DNA from: Entamoeba histolytica HM-1:IMSS | Lineage: Eukaryota > Evosea > Mastigamoebida > Endamoebidae | Direction of reading: 5' to 3' | Assembly: GCF_000208925.1 (NCBI RefSeq) | Contig: NW_001915068.1 | Span: forward strand, 1-29,140 | DNA length: 29,140 nucleotides | Shown: positions 1 through 10,048 of the stretch, piece by piece | Numbering within the stretch: position 1 is the first letter of the stretch | Layout: each line of letters starts with the position of its first letter | The notes under the pieces: model-generated | Databases searched by the model: none | Told to the model about the DNA's origin: nothing | What the model saw: the letters and a program-made list of their open reading frames with translations, nothing else | Made by a program: the position numbers and the translations under genes

Positions 1-720
1 TTCCTTTTTATTTCTTCTTTCATATGTAAAATATATATTTATTCGTCATGGAAAAGTCTTATCATTCTCATCATTTTCATGTTTTTCATTATTAAATACT
101 TCTATCAAACTTCTTCTCTTATTCTTCCTCTGTTTTATGTGTTTTGATTTTCACATTACATTTATCCTCACTTGATTTCTGTCTTTTCTAAATCTTTCCA
201 CTTTTATCATTTTTTCATTTTTTATTCTTTAGTTCATTTCTTTCTTGTTCTTGGCTTCTTTTCCATGCTTTATTTATGTCATTTCTCCTTTCATTGTTCC
301 TTCTATTTTGTCTTCTTCTTATCTCATTTCTTACTTATTCCTCCTTCTAGTTTTTGCATTGGTTATTGTTTTCATTCCACACTTCTCATTAATCTGTGTC
401 ATCATTTTGTTCAATCATCGTACTGTTATTGTCTCTTTACCATTTTTCTTTTCATTACCACTCTTTTGCTTTGTAATACTTGATTCTCCTCTTCATCATT
501 TCTTTTACTCTTAATTTCCTTTCTCTTAATGTGTGGCATTTTCTTATCTCTTTGTTCTTTCTTCGACTTTTTCTTTCAAAAACTTTCTCCTTCATCTATC
601 TGTCTTTGAACTTACTTTCTATCCATTGAATAAAACTACTTTCACCTCTTTCTTCTTTTGTCACTCAAATACTTACTTCTATTTCATACTTATTTCTTTC
701 ATCGAAATAAATGTTGCTAA
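1..720. other. Pyrimidine-rich (+) non-coding tract
   Basis: The plus strand is almost entirely T/C-rich runs; the minus strand is correspondingly A/G-rich. Plus-strand open frames here encode only Phe/Ser/Leu/His-rich low-complexity peptides, which is what such composition gives by chance, so no gene is called. The minus strand reads as Lys/Glu/Arg/Asn-rich peptide broken by many stops, similar in style to the N-terminal part of the LINE at the other end of the window. It may be a worn LINE or SINE fragment, but no diagnostic motif is visible. Confidence 0.45.
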
Positions 721-1416
721 AATCCTCAAAAATACCTCAAAAATGAAATAAATTAATTGATGTAAACCACTTCACTCTTTAACTCTTTTTCACGTTGATA
801 CATAAACATACTCCCTTTTTATTTCACAACTATGTAGTAAAATGATTTAATATAACAAACCCATTAATTCCTTAAAAACAAACGGATGAAAAGACTTGAA
901 GGTATTTTAGTTGAAAAATATATTTTTGTCTTGAACGTAATATGAAAAGCTGTAATGGCAAACAAGTTTTTCTATGTCTTGGCAATTCTGACAAACATTC
1001 TAAAAACCAGCCAAAGTAAGTGGATGAGAGGAAAGGAATTTCATTTCAACAAAGTCTCAAAGCAAAGTGTAAATAAAGTGAATTACTTGAAATTAATATG
1101 AAACAAATAAAAATAGAAAAATTTTCACTGATTGAAGAGTAGATATGGAGTGAAATTTGACATAAATATTTTTAACAATATACTATAAAAATGAAAAGTA
1201 TTATTATAGACTAATTAAAGAGTAGATAAGAAAAAAATACGAATATTTATTTTTCTTTCCTTAATTTAGTTTAAAATAAACATAAAAATATAAAAATAAA
1301 AACAACCAACATTGAAGTAGATCCTCATCAAATAAACAACCTCATTCAACCATTAATTTAAATAAATAATTTTCTTAATTACAAGTTCATCAAAAACTAA
1401 CTGACTTTGGATGTGG
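721..1416. other. AT-rich region upstream of P-glycoprotein gene
   Basis: This is intergenic DNA containing one locally GC-richer patch at about 950-1080. A 48-codon plus-strand ORF (955-1101) begins MANKFFYVLAILTNIL, with a hydrophobic start, and ends LKLI. It has no recognisable family and no promoter box I can identify, so it is not called a gene. The rest is A/T homopolymer-rich sequence leading into the promoter of the downstream transporter. Confidence 0.4.
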
Positions 1417-1445
1417 GTATTTAAATCAGAACTGAAACAGTTCAT
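1417..1445 (+). promoter_or_regulatory. Core promoter of P-glycoprotein gene (TATA, GAAC, Inr-like)
   Basis: GTATTTAAA at 1417-1425 is an exact match to the Entamoeba TATA-like consensus. AGAACTG at 1428-1434 resembles the GAAC element, and GTTCA at 1440-1444 sits where an initiator is expected. The ATG follows at 1455, implying a leader of about 10-15 bases, which is normal for Entamoeba. Consensus boxes are established knowledge; the start site itself is inferred. Confidence 0.7.
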
Positions 1446-1454
1446 ATCAGTTTA

Positions 1455-4400
1455 ATGTCTTCTTCAAGTGTTGAAATGCAATTACTTACTGATGGATTTG
1501 ATATCTTTGATGTCACTCCTGATCCAAATAATTTAATGGCAGCAGCACCTAGAACTACAGACAAAGGTTCTGTGAGTATTTTTATGATGTTTAAATATGC
1601 AACATGGATTGAAATAATTTTTAATATTATTGGTGTCTTAATATCTCTTTGTGATGGTGTTTTATATCCATTGATTGCAATTCTTATTGGTGATGTATTT
1701 GATTCTAAAGCATTTAATCCACTTGCATATGATGTTGCTGAAATTGAAAATTTATGTAATAAAACTTCATTAAAATTTATGTATATTGGAATTGGATTAT
1801 TCTTTACTTCATTAATTAGAACAATTATTTTTGATATTACTGGTGGAAATCAAATTAGAAGAATTAGAAGATTATATATTAAATCATTACTTGATCAAGA
1901 AATGGGTTGGTATGATGCTCATAATAGTGGAGAAATGACATCTAGAATGTCAGGTGATATTTTCTTATTACATGATGCCATTGGTCAAAAAGTAGGTGAA
2001 TTCTTTTCTTATTTTGGAATGTGTATTACTGGATATGTTATTGGGTTTGTTAAAGAATGGAAATTATGTTTTGTTATGATATCTGTTGCTCCTTTCATGG
2101 TTGGTGCTGCTGGTATTTTTGCTTATGTTCAAACAAGAACAGCATCATCTACTCAAGCATCTTATTCAGTTGCAGGAGGTATTGCTTCAGAAACTATTTC
2201 TAATATGAGAACTGTTGCTGCTCTTGGTATTGAAAAATCAAGAATTCATCAATATCTTCAAACATTACGTCATTCTCTTCATGTTGGTATTAGAGCTTCA
2301 CATGAAACTGGAGGTTCTACTGGATTACTCTTCTTCTTTGTATTTTGTGCATTTTGGATTGGTTATATTTATGGTGCTAAAAAAATTCAAAAAAGAGATA
2401 TGTCTGCAAGTAAATTGGCAATTGTTGTCTTTTCAGTACTTTGTGGAACACTTGGTCTTTCTCAAATTGCAACTCCAATTGGTTCTATTTTCAAAGGAAC
2501 ATCATCTGCATATAGAATATTCAAAACAATTGAAAGAATTCCAAAAATTAAAAATGAAGGAAAGAGACATATTAGTGAAATTAAAGAAGGAAATATTGTA
2601 TTTGAAGGTGTTTCATTCTGTTATCCAACAAGACCAGATATGTTAATTCTCAATAACTTCAATTTAGAAATTAAAGCTGGACATTCAGTTGGATTAGTTG
2701 GTGCATCTGGATGTGGTAAATCAACAATCATTGGATTATTACAAAGATTATATGAACCAGTAGATGGTAAAATTATGATAGATGGAATAGATATTCGAGA
2801 GTTTGATTTATATGAATATAGAAGTATGTTTGGAGTAGTTGGACAAGAACCATCCCTATTTGCAATCTCAATCAAAGAAAATATAGCACTTGGTGCACAT
2901 AGAAGTATTCTTGCTCCACATTATCATGACACATCTGACCCACAAGACTGTTTATTAATGCCAGAACTAGAAGAAAAAATTATGAAATGTGCACATATTG
3001 CCAATGCTACTAACTTCATTAATTCACTTCCTCAAAAATTTGATACAGTACTTGGTCAACGTGGTGCACAAATATCTGGAGGACAGAAACAAAGAATTTC
3101 TATTGCAAGAGCTTTAATGAATGATCCTAAATTACTTATTCTTGATGAAGCTACTTCTGCATTAGATTTTAAATCAGAAAAGATTGTCCAAAGAGCATTA
3201 GATAAGGCTGCAGCTGGAAGAACATCAGTTATTATTGCACATAGATTATCTACAATTAGAGATGCACATAGAATTCTTGTCTTTGACCATGGACAAGTTG
3301 TTGAAGATGGAAATTATACAACATTAATGGAAAAACAAGGATTATTTTATAAACTCGTTAAAAATCAAGAAATGGGAAAGAAACAACAAGAGAAATTTGA
3401 TAATGATGAAGACTTAGAAGAGGATGTTGTTCCAGATCAAACTGAAGTTGATAAAACATATATTGAAGTTGATGATGACCATAGAACTAATTGGCAAAAA
3501 TTTAGTGCACATTTCCTTGTATTTGGTAGAGTCTTCAGATTAAATCTCAAAGAAATTCCATGGATGATTCTTGGATTTATTGGTTCAATGATATATGGTG
3601 CTTTATTCCCAATTTTTGCTTATTTCTTAGCAGAAGCAATTTGTATGCTTGTTACTGTTTATTTAACTGGAATGTCTGATGATAGTGAAATTATGAAATA
3701 CTTCTATATCTTCCTTGGCATATCTGGAGCAATGTTTATCTCAACATATTTACACAAAGCATTCTTTATGATGTCAGGAGAATTTTTGACATATAGAGTA
3801 AGAAAATTATCATTTTATGCAATTTGTAGACAAGACATAGGATGGTTTGATAAAAAAGAAAATTCAACAGGAAGACTTGCTGGAAGACTTGCAGCTGATG
3901 CAACGAAATTAAATGGAGTAACAGGAAATTTGATTGGAACAATGATTCATTGTTCATTCTCACTTATTATTGGACTTGTTCTTGGATATATCACAAATGT
4001 AAAAATATCATGGGTATCTACTATCTTTGTTCCATTAATTGTATTTAATACATATATTCAATTAAGAATTTCAGTTGGATTTGCTGGACCAGAAACAAAA
4101 ATCTATGCTAATGCAGAAAATCTTATGACAGAAGTTGTTGAAAATATCAAAACAATTAAAATGTTAGCAAAAGAAGATTATTTCAAAGAAAAGTATTGTA
4201 GTTATCTTGTTAAACCAGCTAAACGAGCACCTTTTACTGCAATTATTAATGGACTTGTTCTTGGATGGGTACATGCATTTATATTCTGGAAATATTCTGT
4301 ATTAATGTATGTTGCAGGTCAAGAATTAAAGAAAGACCCTTCAGGAATGCCAGACATTATGAAAGCATTATGTTCTATTATCTTTGGTGCTATGTCAGTA

Positions 4401-5303
4401 GGATTTGCTGCAACATATATGGCAGACTTTGGTAATGCAAAAGTTGCAGCTGAAAGTATTTTTAAAATTATAGATAGAAAATCCCCACAAGACCCATTCA
4501 GTGAAGAAGGTGAAAAGAACTTTACTATTGACCAAGTTGAGTTAGACAATATTAAATTTAGATATCCAACAAGACCAGAACAAGTTATTCTTGATGGAGC
4601 AAGTTTTGTTATTCCAAAAGGAAAGTCTGTTGCACTTGTAGGACCTTCTGGTTGTGGAAAATCAACAGTTATTCAATTAATTGAACGTTTCTATAAACCA
4701 GAAAAAGGAACAGTAAAAATTAATGGAAGAAATATTCAAGAATTTAATTTAGCAACATTAAGAAATAAAATTGGATATGTTGGACAAGAACCATTATTAT
4801 TTGCTGGAACTATTGGAGAAAATATTGTTAGTGGTATGTGTGGAAGCTGGACTGATGACCAATTAGAAAATGGAGGAAATCTTGTTGCAGAAAATATGGA
4901 CAAAATTGTAGCTGCTGCTAAAATGGCTAATTGTCATAATTTCATTTGTCAACTCCCACAAGGATATAATACTATTATTGGTGAAAGAGGAACTTCATTA
5001 TCTGGTGGTCAAAAACAAAGAATTGCTATTGCTAGAGCATTAATAACTCAACCCGAATTACTTATTCTTGATGAAGCAACATCAGCACTTGATTCTGAAT
5101 CTGAAATGATTGTCCAACAAGCAATTGACAAGATTGCTAAACAAGTAACATCAATTGTTATTGCTCATAGATTATCAACTGTAAAAGATTCTGATATTAT
5201 TGTTGTTCTTTCTGGAGGAAAAGTAGTAGAACAAGGAACTCATGATGAATTGATGAAAGAAGAAGGTGTTTATTTCCATTTGGTCCAAATTCAAGCTCAA
5301 TAA
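1455..5303 (+). CDS. P-glycoprotein, full-length ABCB-type ABC transporter
   Basis: The 1282-residue protein has the full MDR layout: TMD1 (about 52-330), NBD1, an acidic linker (about 640-680), TMD2 (about 703-990) and NBD2. NBD1 shows Walker A GASGCGKST (416-424), signature ISGGQ (540-544), Walker B LILDEA (561-566) and H-loop His596. NBD2 shows GPSGCGKST (1063-1071), LSGGQ (1182-1186), LLILDEA (1202-1208) and His1238. Both sites look catalytically intact. It should export hydrophobic compounds across the plasma or vesicle membrane using ATP; in Entamoeba, related Pgp genes are linked to emetine resistance. The start is supported by the TATA/GAAC boxes just upstream. It is a single exon. 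Which Pgp paralogue this is cannot be told by eye. Confidence 0.95.
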   Translation: MSSSSVEMQLLTDGFDIFDVTPDPNNLMAAAPRTTDKGSVSIFMMFKYATWIEIIFNIIGVLISLCDGVLYPLIAILIGDVFDSKAFNPLAYDVAEIENLCNKTSLKFMYIGIGLFFTSLIRTIIFDITGGNQIRRIRRLYIKSLLDQEMGWYDAHNSGEMTSRMSGDIFLLHDAIGQKVGEFFSYFGMCITGYVIGFVKEWKLCFVMISVAPFMVGAAGIFAYVQTRTASSTQASYSVAGGIASETISNMRTVAALGIEKSRIHQYLQTLRHSLHVGIRASHETGGSTGLLFFFVFCAFWIGYIYGAKKIQKRDMSASKLAIVVFSVLCGTLGLSQIATPIGSIFKGTSSAYRIFKTIERIPKIKNEGKRHISEIKEGNIVFEGVSFCYPTRPDMLILNNFNLEIKAGHSVGLVGASGCGKSTIIGLLQRLYEPVDGKIMIDGIDIREFDLYEYRSMFGVVGQEPSLFAISIKENIALGAHRSILAPHYHDTSDPQDCLLMPELEEKIMKCAHIANATNFINSLPQKFDTVLGQRGAQISGGQKQRISIARALMNDPKLLILDEATSALDFKSEKIVQRALDKAAAGRTSVIIAHRLSTIRDAHRILVFDHGQVVEDGNYTTLMEKQGLFYKLVKNQEMGKKQQEKFDNDEDLEEDVVPDQTEVDKTYIEVDDDHRTNWQKFSAHFLVFGRVFRLNLKEIPWMILGFIGSMIYGALFPIFAYFLAEAICMLVTVYLTGMSDDSEIMKYFYIFLGISGAMFISTYLHKAFFMMSGEFLTYRVRKLSFYAICRQDIGWFDKKENSTGRLAGRLAADATKLNGVTGNLIGTMIHCSFSLIIGLVLGYITNVKISWVSTIFVPLIVFNTYIQLRISVGFAGPETKIYANAENLMTEVVENIKTIKMLAKEDYFKEKYCSYLVKPAKRAPFTAIINGLVLGWVHAFIFWKYSVLMYVAGQELKKDPSGMPDIMKALCSIIFGAMSVGFAATYMADFGNAKVAAESIFKIIDRKSPQDPFSEEGEKNFTIDQVELDNIKFRYPTRPEQVILDGASFVIPKGKSVALVGPSGCGKSTVIQLIERFYKPEKGTVKINGRNIQEFNLATLRNKIGYVGQEPLLFAGTIGENIVSGMCGSWTDDQLENGGNLVAENMDKIVAAAKMANCHNFICQLPQGYNTIIGERGTSLSGGQKQRIAIARALITQPELLILDEATSALDSESEMIVQQAIDKIAKQVTSIVIAHRLSTVKDSDIIVVLSGGKVVEQGTHDELMKEEGVYFHLVQIQAQ

Positions 5304-6334
5304 ATATTATAGACTCTTTGTTTTGATGTAACAATTTATTGTCTTTTAATTTTTTCTTTATATTCTTCTTTTTTATTTCTTAATGAAAATATTTAACAAT
5401 CATTATCTGAATTGGTACTTTATTTAATTAATTTACTACCAAGTTGTATCAATTTGTTCAGTTGGTTCTTATTATCACTCCTTCTTCATTTCATAACTTA
5501 GTCTTTTTTAGAAAAGCCATCACCATATATCAATAACAAAATAATAATTTCAATATCAAATATCAAATGAAAAACTATATTTGATTCTACCAATATTTGT
5601 ATCTTTCTTTAATAAAATTACATTATGCTTTATATTTGTTTAAAAACAACCTCAATATTGCTTTCAACCATTCTGTTAATGTAATAAATTCCTCTTTCCT
5701 GATGAATTAATGACTATAACACATTGATATTAACATACGTTCTTGTATTTAAATTAAAAATGTTAAATGGGAAAGAATTAAAAATCATCATAGAATATAA
5801 AGACAGATGAAATTTGTGTTGTCTCATAATCTTTTGGTTCAGAATAAAAAAACAAAGTGGTAGAAATGAACTATATTTAATGAATTGAAGCAACATAATA
5901 ATACTAATATTTATAATACGGGTAATCTACTTCTTTCATAAAGATAGAATTAGTTCATATGTAAATATAACATATCTAATTACTATTTTTGTTTTTCATA
6001 ATGATAAGAATAACTAAAATAGATGTATAATATCAATTATATCATGTAATGTTATTAGACACATACTACCGCAGTTAAGAACAAATTTACAACTTAAATG
6101 TTACTACCACCTACACTCTACTCAAAACTTTTCACTTTATAAAATTGTTGAAATAATGAAAATAATAAATTATTTATCATCTTATGTGGCAAATAAAGAA
6201 AAAATTAATATATTTTTCTATTGACTATAATAACATTCTTTCAATTCAATAATTGATTAGAGAAAAATTAAAAAAATAAAACAAAAAATATCAAATATAA
6301 AGCAAAAAAGGACTCTCAAATTAGTTTTAATGAC
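5304..6334. other. Convergent intergenic region, P-glycoprotein / Tudor-SN
   Basis: This 1 kb lies between the two gene 3' ends. It is AT-rich with T-rich stretches after each stop, as expected for Entamoeba polyadenylation regions. On the minus strand around 5620-5715 there are short open stretches that read like protein (for example GIYYINRMVES), but stops follow closely and no family is recognisable. No RNA gene was seen. Confidence 0.5.
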
Positions 6335-8866
6335 TTAGTTCTTTTCTTCTTCATCAGCAACTTCACCATATCTCCAAACGTTGAGATGGTTTTCTTTAGC
6401 TTGTAATTGAGCAGCTACTAAATCAACACCCCATTCACTATTGTCATGGAAGTGTTTGTCAACAAATGCAAGACCAAGTTGGACAAGGTGATTGTTAATG
6501 CAAACATCTCCAACAACAACCTTAGCTTCTTCTCCAGAAACAAAGAGTGAACCTTCTTTCTTATAATAAGCAGCAACAGCTTCAACAGCAGCAGCGAAAT
6601 CAACATCTTTAGGAGTGAGAGTCTTAAGTCCTACAAGTCCTACAGTTTTAACAGTAACAGGTTTACCAGCAATTTCTTCTGTGATTGGTTTTAATTTGTT
6701 TTTACCACAAATAATAACAGCTCCTGTATCAATGCATTTAAGAACATTAGCACCAGTTGCAACTTCAACAAATTCAGCTCTATAGAAAAATCCTTTATTC
6801 TCAACAATACATTTATCACCAACAGCTGGTTTTATAGCACCTTTCTTAACAGTCTTACACATAGCATTAACTTCTTCAATAATTTTAGCATCTTCAGCAT
6901 TATCATAATAACCAATCTTTTCTCCATCAAAACCTGTTAAATAAACTTTTTGTTCAGCACTGAATTTAATTTCAGTATTTCTCTTTGGTTTCTTTTCAAT
7001 AACTTCAGTGACTTCTTTCTTCTTTTGAGTATCAAATTGATAAATTTGAGTCATATTTTCTTTCATTTGTTCAATTTCAGATGAAACATTGTAACGTCCA
7101 GTTGGAATAGCAAATCCATGTTCAAGAATATAACTAGCTAAATCTGTTCCATTACTAATAATTTCAACATATAAGTTTCCTTTATGATATCTCTTAAAGT
7201 CTACAACAACTTCACGATATTCACATAATTGTTTAACATTTGTTTTAGCACTCTCAACAAATTTCTTAAGACTATCATTAGAATCATCTTTTGGAACAAA
7301 ACAATTTTGAAGATGAACAATAAGTTGAGAATTTTTCTCTGGAATGTAAACAAGATATACGGTTAATGAAATAGCCTTTTCAATAACACATTTGAAATTA
7401 TTTCCAATAAGCATATCTTTAACGTTATCCAAATTAGAATAATTAGTAATTGGAACTGGTTTATATGTTTTCTTTGGAACAGCTTTTAATTTACTATAAT
7501 CAAATGATTGATAGAATTGGTCCTTAGTTCTTTCATCAACTACAACAAGTCCTTCTTTTAATAATGGAATAGCAATATTTGTTTTATCTGCATAAACATC
7601 ATAATAAACTTCAGTAACAGTTTCTTCTCCTTTTTTATTTTCTGATTTATAAGCTTCTTTACATTCAAATTTCTTTCCAACAATTAATTTTCTAATAACC
7701 TCTCTCATTCTAAATTCAATAAGTTCATTAAATGCTTTGTCGTCTTTCTTATAAAGTGGTTTAATTGATGCAAAGTTAACATTGAGAACTTCTCCATCTT
7801 TTTCAATTCTAAGATATTTACCAATGAAAAGAATATTACCTCCTCTAATTACTCTAGCATTCTTCTTTCTTTCTTTAAGGTCTTTTTCTCTCTTTTCTTT
7901 TTTAGCTTTGGCTGCATCTTCAGCCGCTTGATCAAAATTAACAAATCTTCCTTTTCTTTCTTTTTTAGCAACTGCTTCACATTCTTCATATACTTGCTTT
8001 ACTGATTCCATATTTTCTTCAAATGTAGAAATAGTGACATATCCATTCTTTAATAATTCTTCAGCAATATCTTTCTTATCAACTGTAATAATTCCTGTTA
8101 CTCTCTTTCCATTGTCCATAACTTTAACAACACAATCTCTTTGATTATAATTCTTATTGTTGAATTTTATAGCTTCTTTAGCAATATCATCAAATTCAAA
8201 TTGTTTCTTTTCTACATTAAATGTTGCATGTTGATTAATTCCAAAGAGTGAAACTCTTACAATTTTTCTTTCTGGAGTTTCAATAATGAATTGTCCTGGT
8301 GCATCAACTTTCTTAATATGTCCATTAAGATTTTTCATTACATAAAAGTCAAGTTCTTTACTTGTTAATTTTGGATCAATTGGTTTTTTTATAGAAATTT
8401 TTTCTGCGTTCTCATTATGAACTCCTTTCTTTTCTTTTTTAGCCTTTTCTTCAGCTTTAATATATTCTGCAATTTCTTTTCCTTTTCCCTTTAAAACAGC
8501 ATATCCATTTTCAAGAAGAGTAATTGCAATATTTTCTCCATTAACAAATGGAATTACCATCTTTGGAACATTCTCAGTTGCTTCACTAACAACTTCAAAT
8601 TTAACTTCTTTACCATTAATAAGTTTTTTTCTTAATAATTCCCCACATTCATAAGCAAATGTCTCTTCTTTATTTTGTTTTTTATCATATCTTGGAAGTT
8701 CAAGATATGCAATCACAATAACTGGATTCTTTTCTTCTTCTTTCTTTGTTGCAAGAAGAAGTCCATTCTTCTCAGTAATTCCTGTAACAATAGCGTTCAT
8801 GAATACTTTCTTATCAGAGGCATCACCTTTCTTTGAGACTCCCTTCTTATTAGCTTGTGCTGGCAT
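6335..8866 (-). CDS. Tudor-SN (staphylococcal nuclease-like / Tudor domain protein, SND1 type)
   Basis: The 843-residue protein is Lys/Glu-rich and single-exon. Repeated SN/OB-like units are seen at about 20-150, 165-310, 335-450 and 480-600, each with a segment such as AITLLENGYAVL, EELLKNGYVTIS, AIPLLKEGLVVV or SYILEHGFAIP. A Tudor core follows at about 683-728 (VGDKCIVEN, FFYRAEF, CIDTGA). The C-terminal half SN domain ends LNVWRYGEV (828-836), very like the end of animal SND1. Tudor-SN proteins bind and cleave RNA and act in mRNA decay, stress granules or gene regulation; the role here is inferred. Length is slightly below the animal protein (about 910). A GAAC-type box lies 30 bases before the ATG. 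A probable decayed relative lies at 12180-12480. Confidence 0.9.
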   Translation of the reverse strand: MPAQANKKGVSKKGDASDKKVFMNAIVTGITEKNGLLLATKKEEEKNPVIVIAYLELPRYDKKQNKEETFAYECGELLRKKLINGKEVKFEVVSEATENVPKMVIPFVNGENIAITLLENGYAVLKGKGKEIAEYIKAEEKAKKEKKGVHNENAEKISIKKPIDPKLTSKELDFYVMKNLNGHIKKVDAPGQFIIETPERKIVRVSLFGINQHATFNVEKKQFEFDDIAKEAIKFNNKNYNQRDCVVKVMDNGKRVTGIITVDKKDIAEELLKNGYVTISTFEENMESVKQVYEECEAVAKKERKGRFVNFDQAAEDAAKAKKEKREKDLKERKKNARVIRGGNILFIGKYLRIEKDGEVLNVNFASIKPLYKKDDKAFNELIEFRMREVIRKLIVGKKFECKEAYKSENKKGEETVTEVYYDVYADKTNIAIPLLKEGLVVVDERTKDQFYQSFDYSKLKAVPKKTYKPVPITNYSNLDNVKDMLIGNNFKCVIEKAISLTVYLVYIPEKNSQLIVHLQNCFVPKDDSNDSLKKFVESAKTNVKQLCEYREVVVDFKRYHKGNLYVEIISNGTDLASYILEHGFAIPTGRYNVSSEIEQMKENMTQIYQFDTQKKKEVTEVIEKKPKRNTEIKFSAEQKVYLTGFDGEKIGYYDNAEDAKIIEEVNAMCKTVKKGAIKPAVGDKCIVENKGFFYRAEFVEVATGANVLKCIDTGAVIICGKNKLKPITEEIAGKPVTVKTVGLVGLKTLTPKDVDFAAAVEAVAAYYKKEGSLFVSGEEAKVVVGDVCINNHLVQLGLAFVDKHFHDNSEWGVDLVAAQLQAKENHLNVWRYGEVADEEEKN

Positions 8867-8890
8867 TTTAATTCTTCTGATCTAATTAAA

Positions 8891-8902
8891 GTCAAGTTCT
8901 TT
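8891..8902 (-). promoter_or_regulatory. GAAC-type element upstream of Tudor-SN
   Basis: On the minus strand this reads AAAGAACTTGAC, with GAAC at 8899-8896, about 30 bases before the start codon. GAAC is an established Entamoeba core promoter element. No good TATA-like box was seen nearby. Confidence 0.45.
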
Positions 8903-10022
8903 TTCTATTCTAGGGTTTTTGTTTATTATTTTTATTTTCTTTTATTAATTCTTTAATAATTCTTTTTAACTTTATCTTATTTTTTTTTTTTTTCATTTAA
9001 TTTGAAATTTAAAGTTTTCTTTCTATTATCTTTATTCATTTTTATTATTGTTTATTACTTCTTTTAGTTCTATTCAATGAGTAAGGAACTTATCTTTGTT
9101 TATTTCTTTTAATCATCATTTATTAACTGATTTATTCCATTTTTTAAATCCATAAAAAAATTTCTCAATCATTCCATCATGAATTTTTTTTTTACCATTT
9201 GTATTTCTTTTTCTATTACTATTTTCTTTTTATTTAAACTTAACAAATTACTACAATATAATTTTTTAATAGTTATTAAAACAAATGTATTGATATTAAT
9301 TCAAAAAAATCTAAAACACAAAAACATGTTATGGCGTCTTTGTTTAATTAAATTCCTTTTCAAATAGGCAAAAAGATATCACCATTTAAAAAAATTGGTT
9401 TATAATTTTAATTTATTAATGTGTATCATTAAAAGTCTCTAAACTCATTTAAATTATTTGTTGAAATAATCAAAAAATACCTTTTTATTATATATATAGT
9501 ATTTATTTTATTTACTATTCCAACTTATTTTAACAAAAAATACAAATTCAATTCATTTTTTTATTATCCTTTTTTTTTATAATTTAATTACATTCATAAA
9601 ATGGTTTTTTATTTTTATTTATTATTACTTCAACTTTTACTTTTTTAATATTCTTTTTAGTTTTAGTTAGTATGGAATAATTCTTTACCTCAAGACTTAT
9701 TTGGTTTATTTATTAACTCAGCCTATAACAGAAGTTAATTTGTTTTTCCTTTCAAACTAATAACTAAGAATTTCTTTTTAACTAATCCTTTTGTACTGAA
9801 TGAGTAATTAAGTTTTTATTGTTAAACCAACTAAATATTCTTTACCACAATTTTTACCAAATACAAAGAAGATTATATAAGAAGAATAGGGAATGTTATT
9901 AATTAATAAAAAAATAATAATAAAAAAATAATAATAAAAAATAAAAAACAAATTCTATAAATAAATAGTAAAAAGAAGTAGATGAATAGAATTTAACAGA
10001 ATTTCATTGATAAAAATAGAAT
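8903..10022. other. Divergent intergenic region, Tudor-SN / kinase
   Basis: About 1.1 kb of extreme AT content with long T and A runs (for example 8979-8994) and an A/T simple-repeat patch at 9897-9965. The apparent ORF at 9179-9367 is Phe/Lys/Ile low-complexity and shows no domain. No RNA gene or protein relic could be supported. Confidence 0.55.
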
Positions 10023-10030
10023 AGTGAACT
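10023..10030 (+). promoter_or_regulatory. GAAC-type element upstream of the kinase gene
   Basis: AGTGAACT lies 19 bases before the ATG at 10049. The same seven bases AGTGAAC occur 27 bases before the start of the choline-transporter-like gene, supporting it as a real core promoter box. No TATA-like GTATTTAAA is present. Confidence 0.45.
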
Positions 10031-10048
10031 GAGAATAAAAGAAAAGAG

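Noticed and set aside
172..751. Three plus-strand ORFs of 72-103 codons
   Set aside because: Phe/Ser/Leu/His-rich peptides produced by a pyrimidine-rich strand; overlapping frames, no domain, no promoter box.
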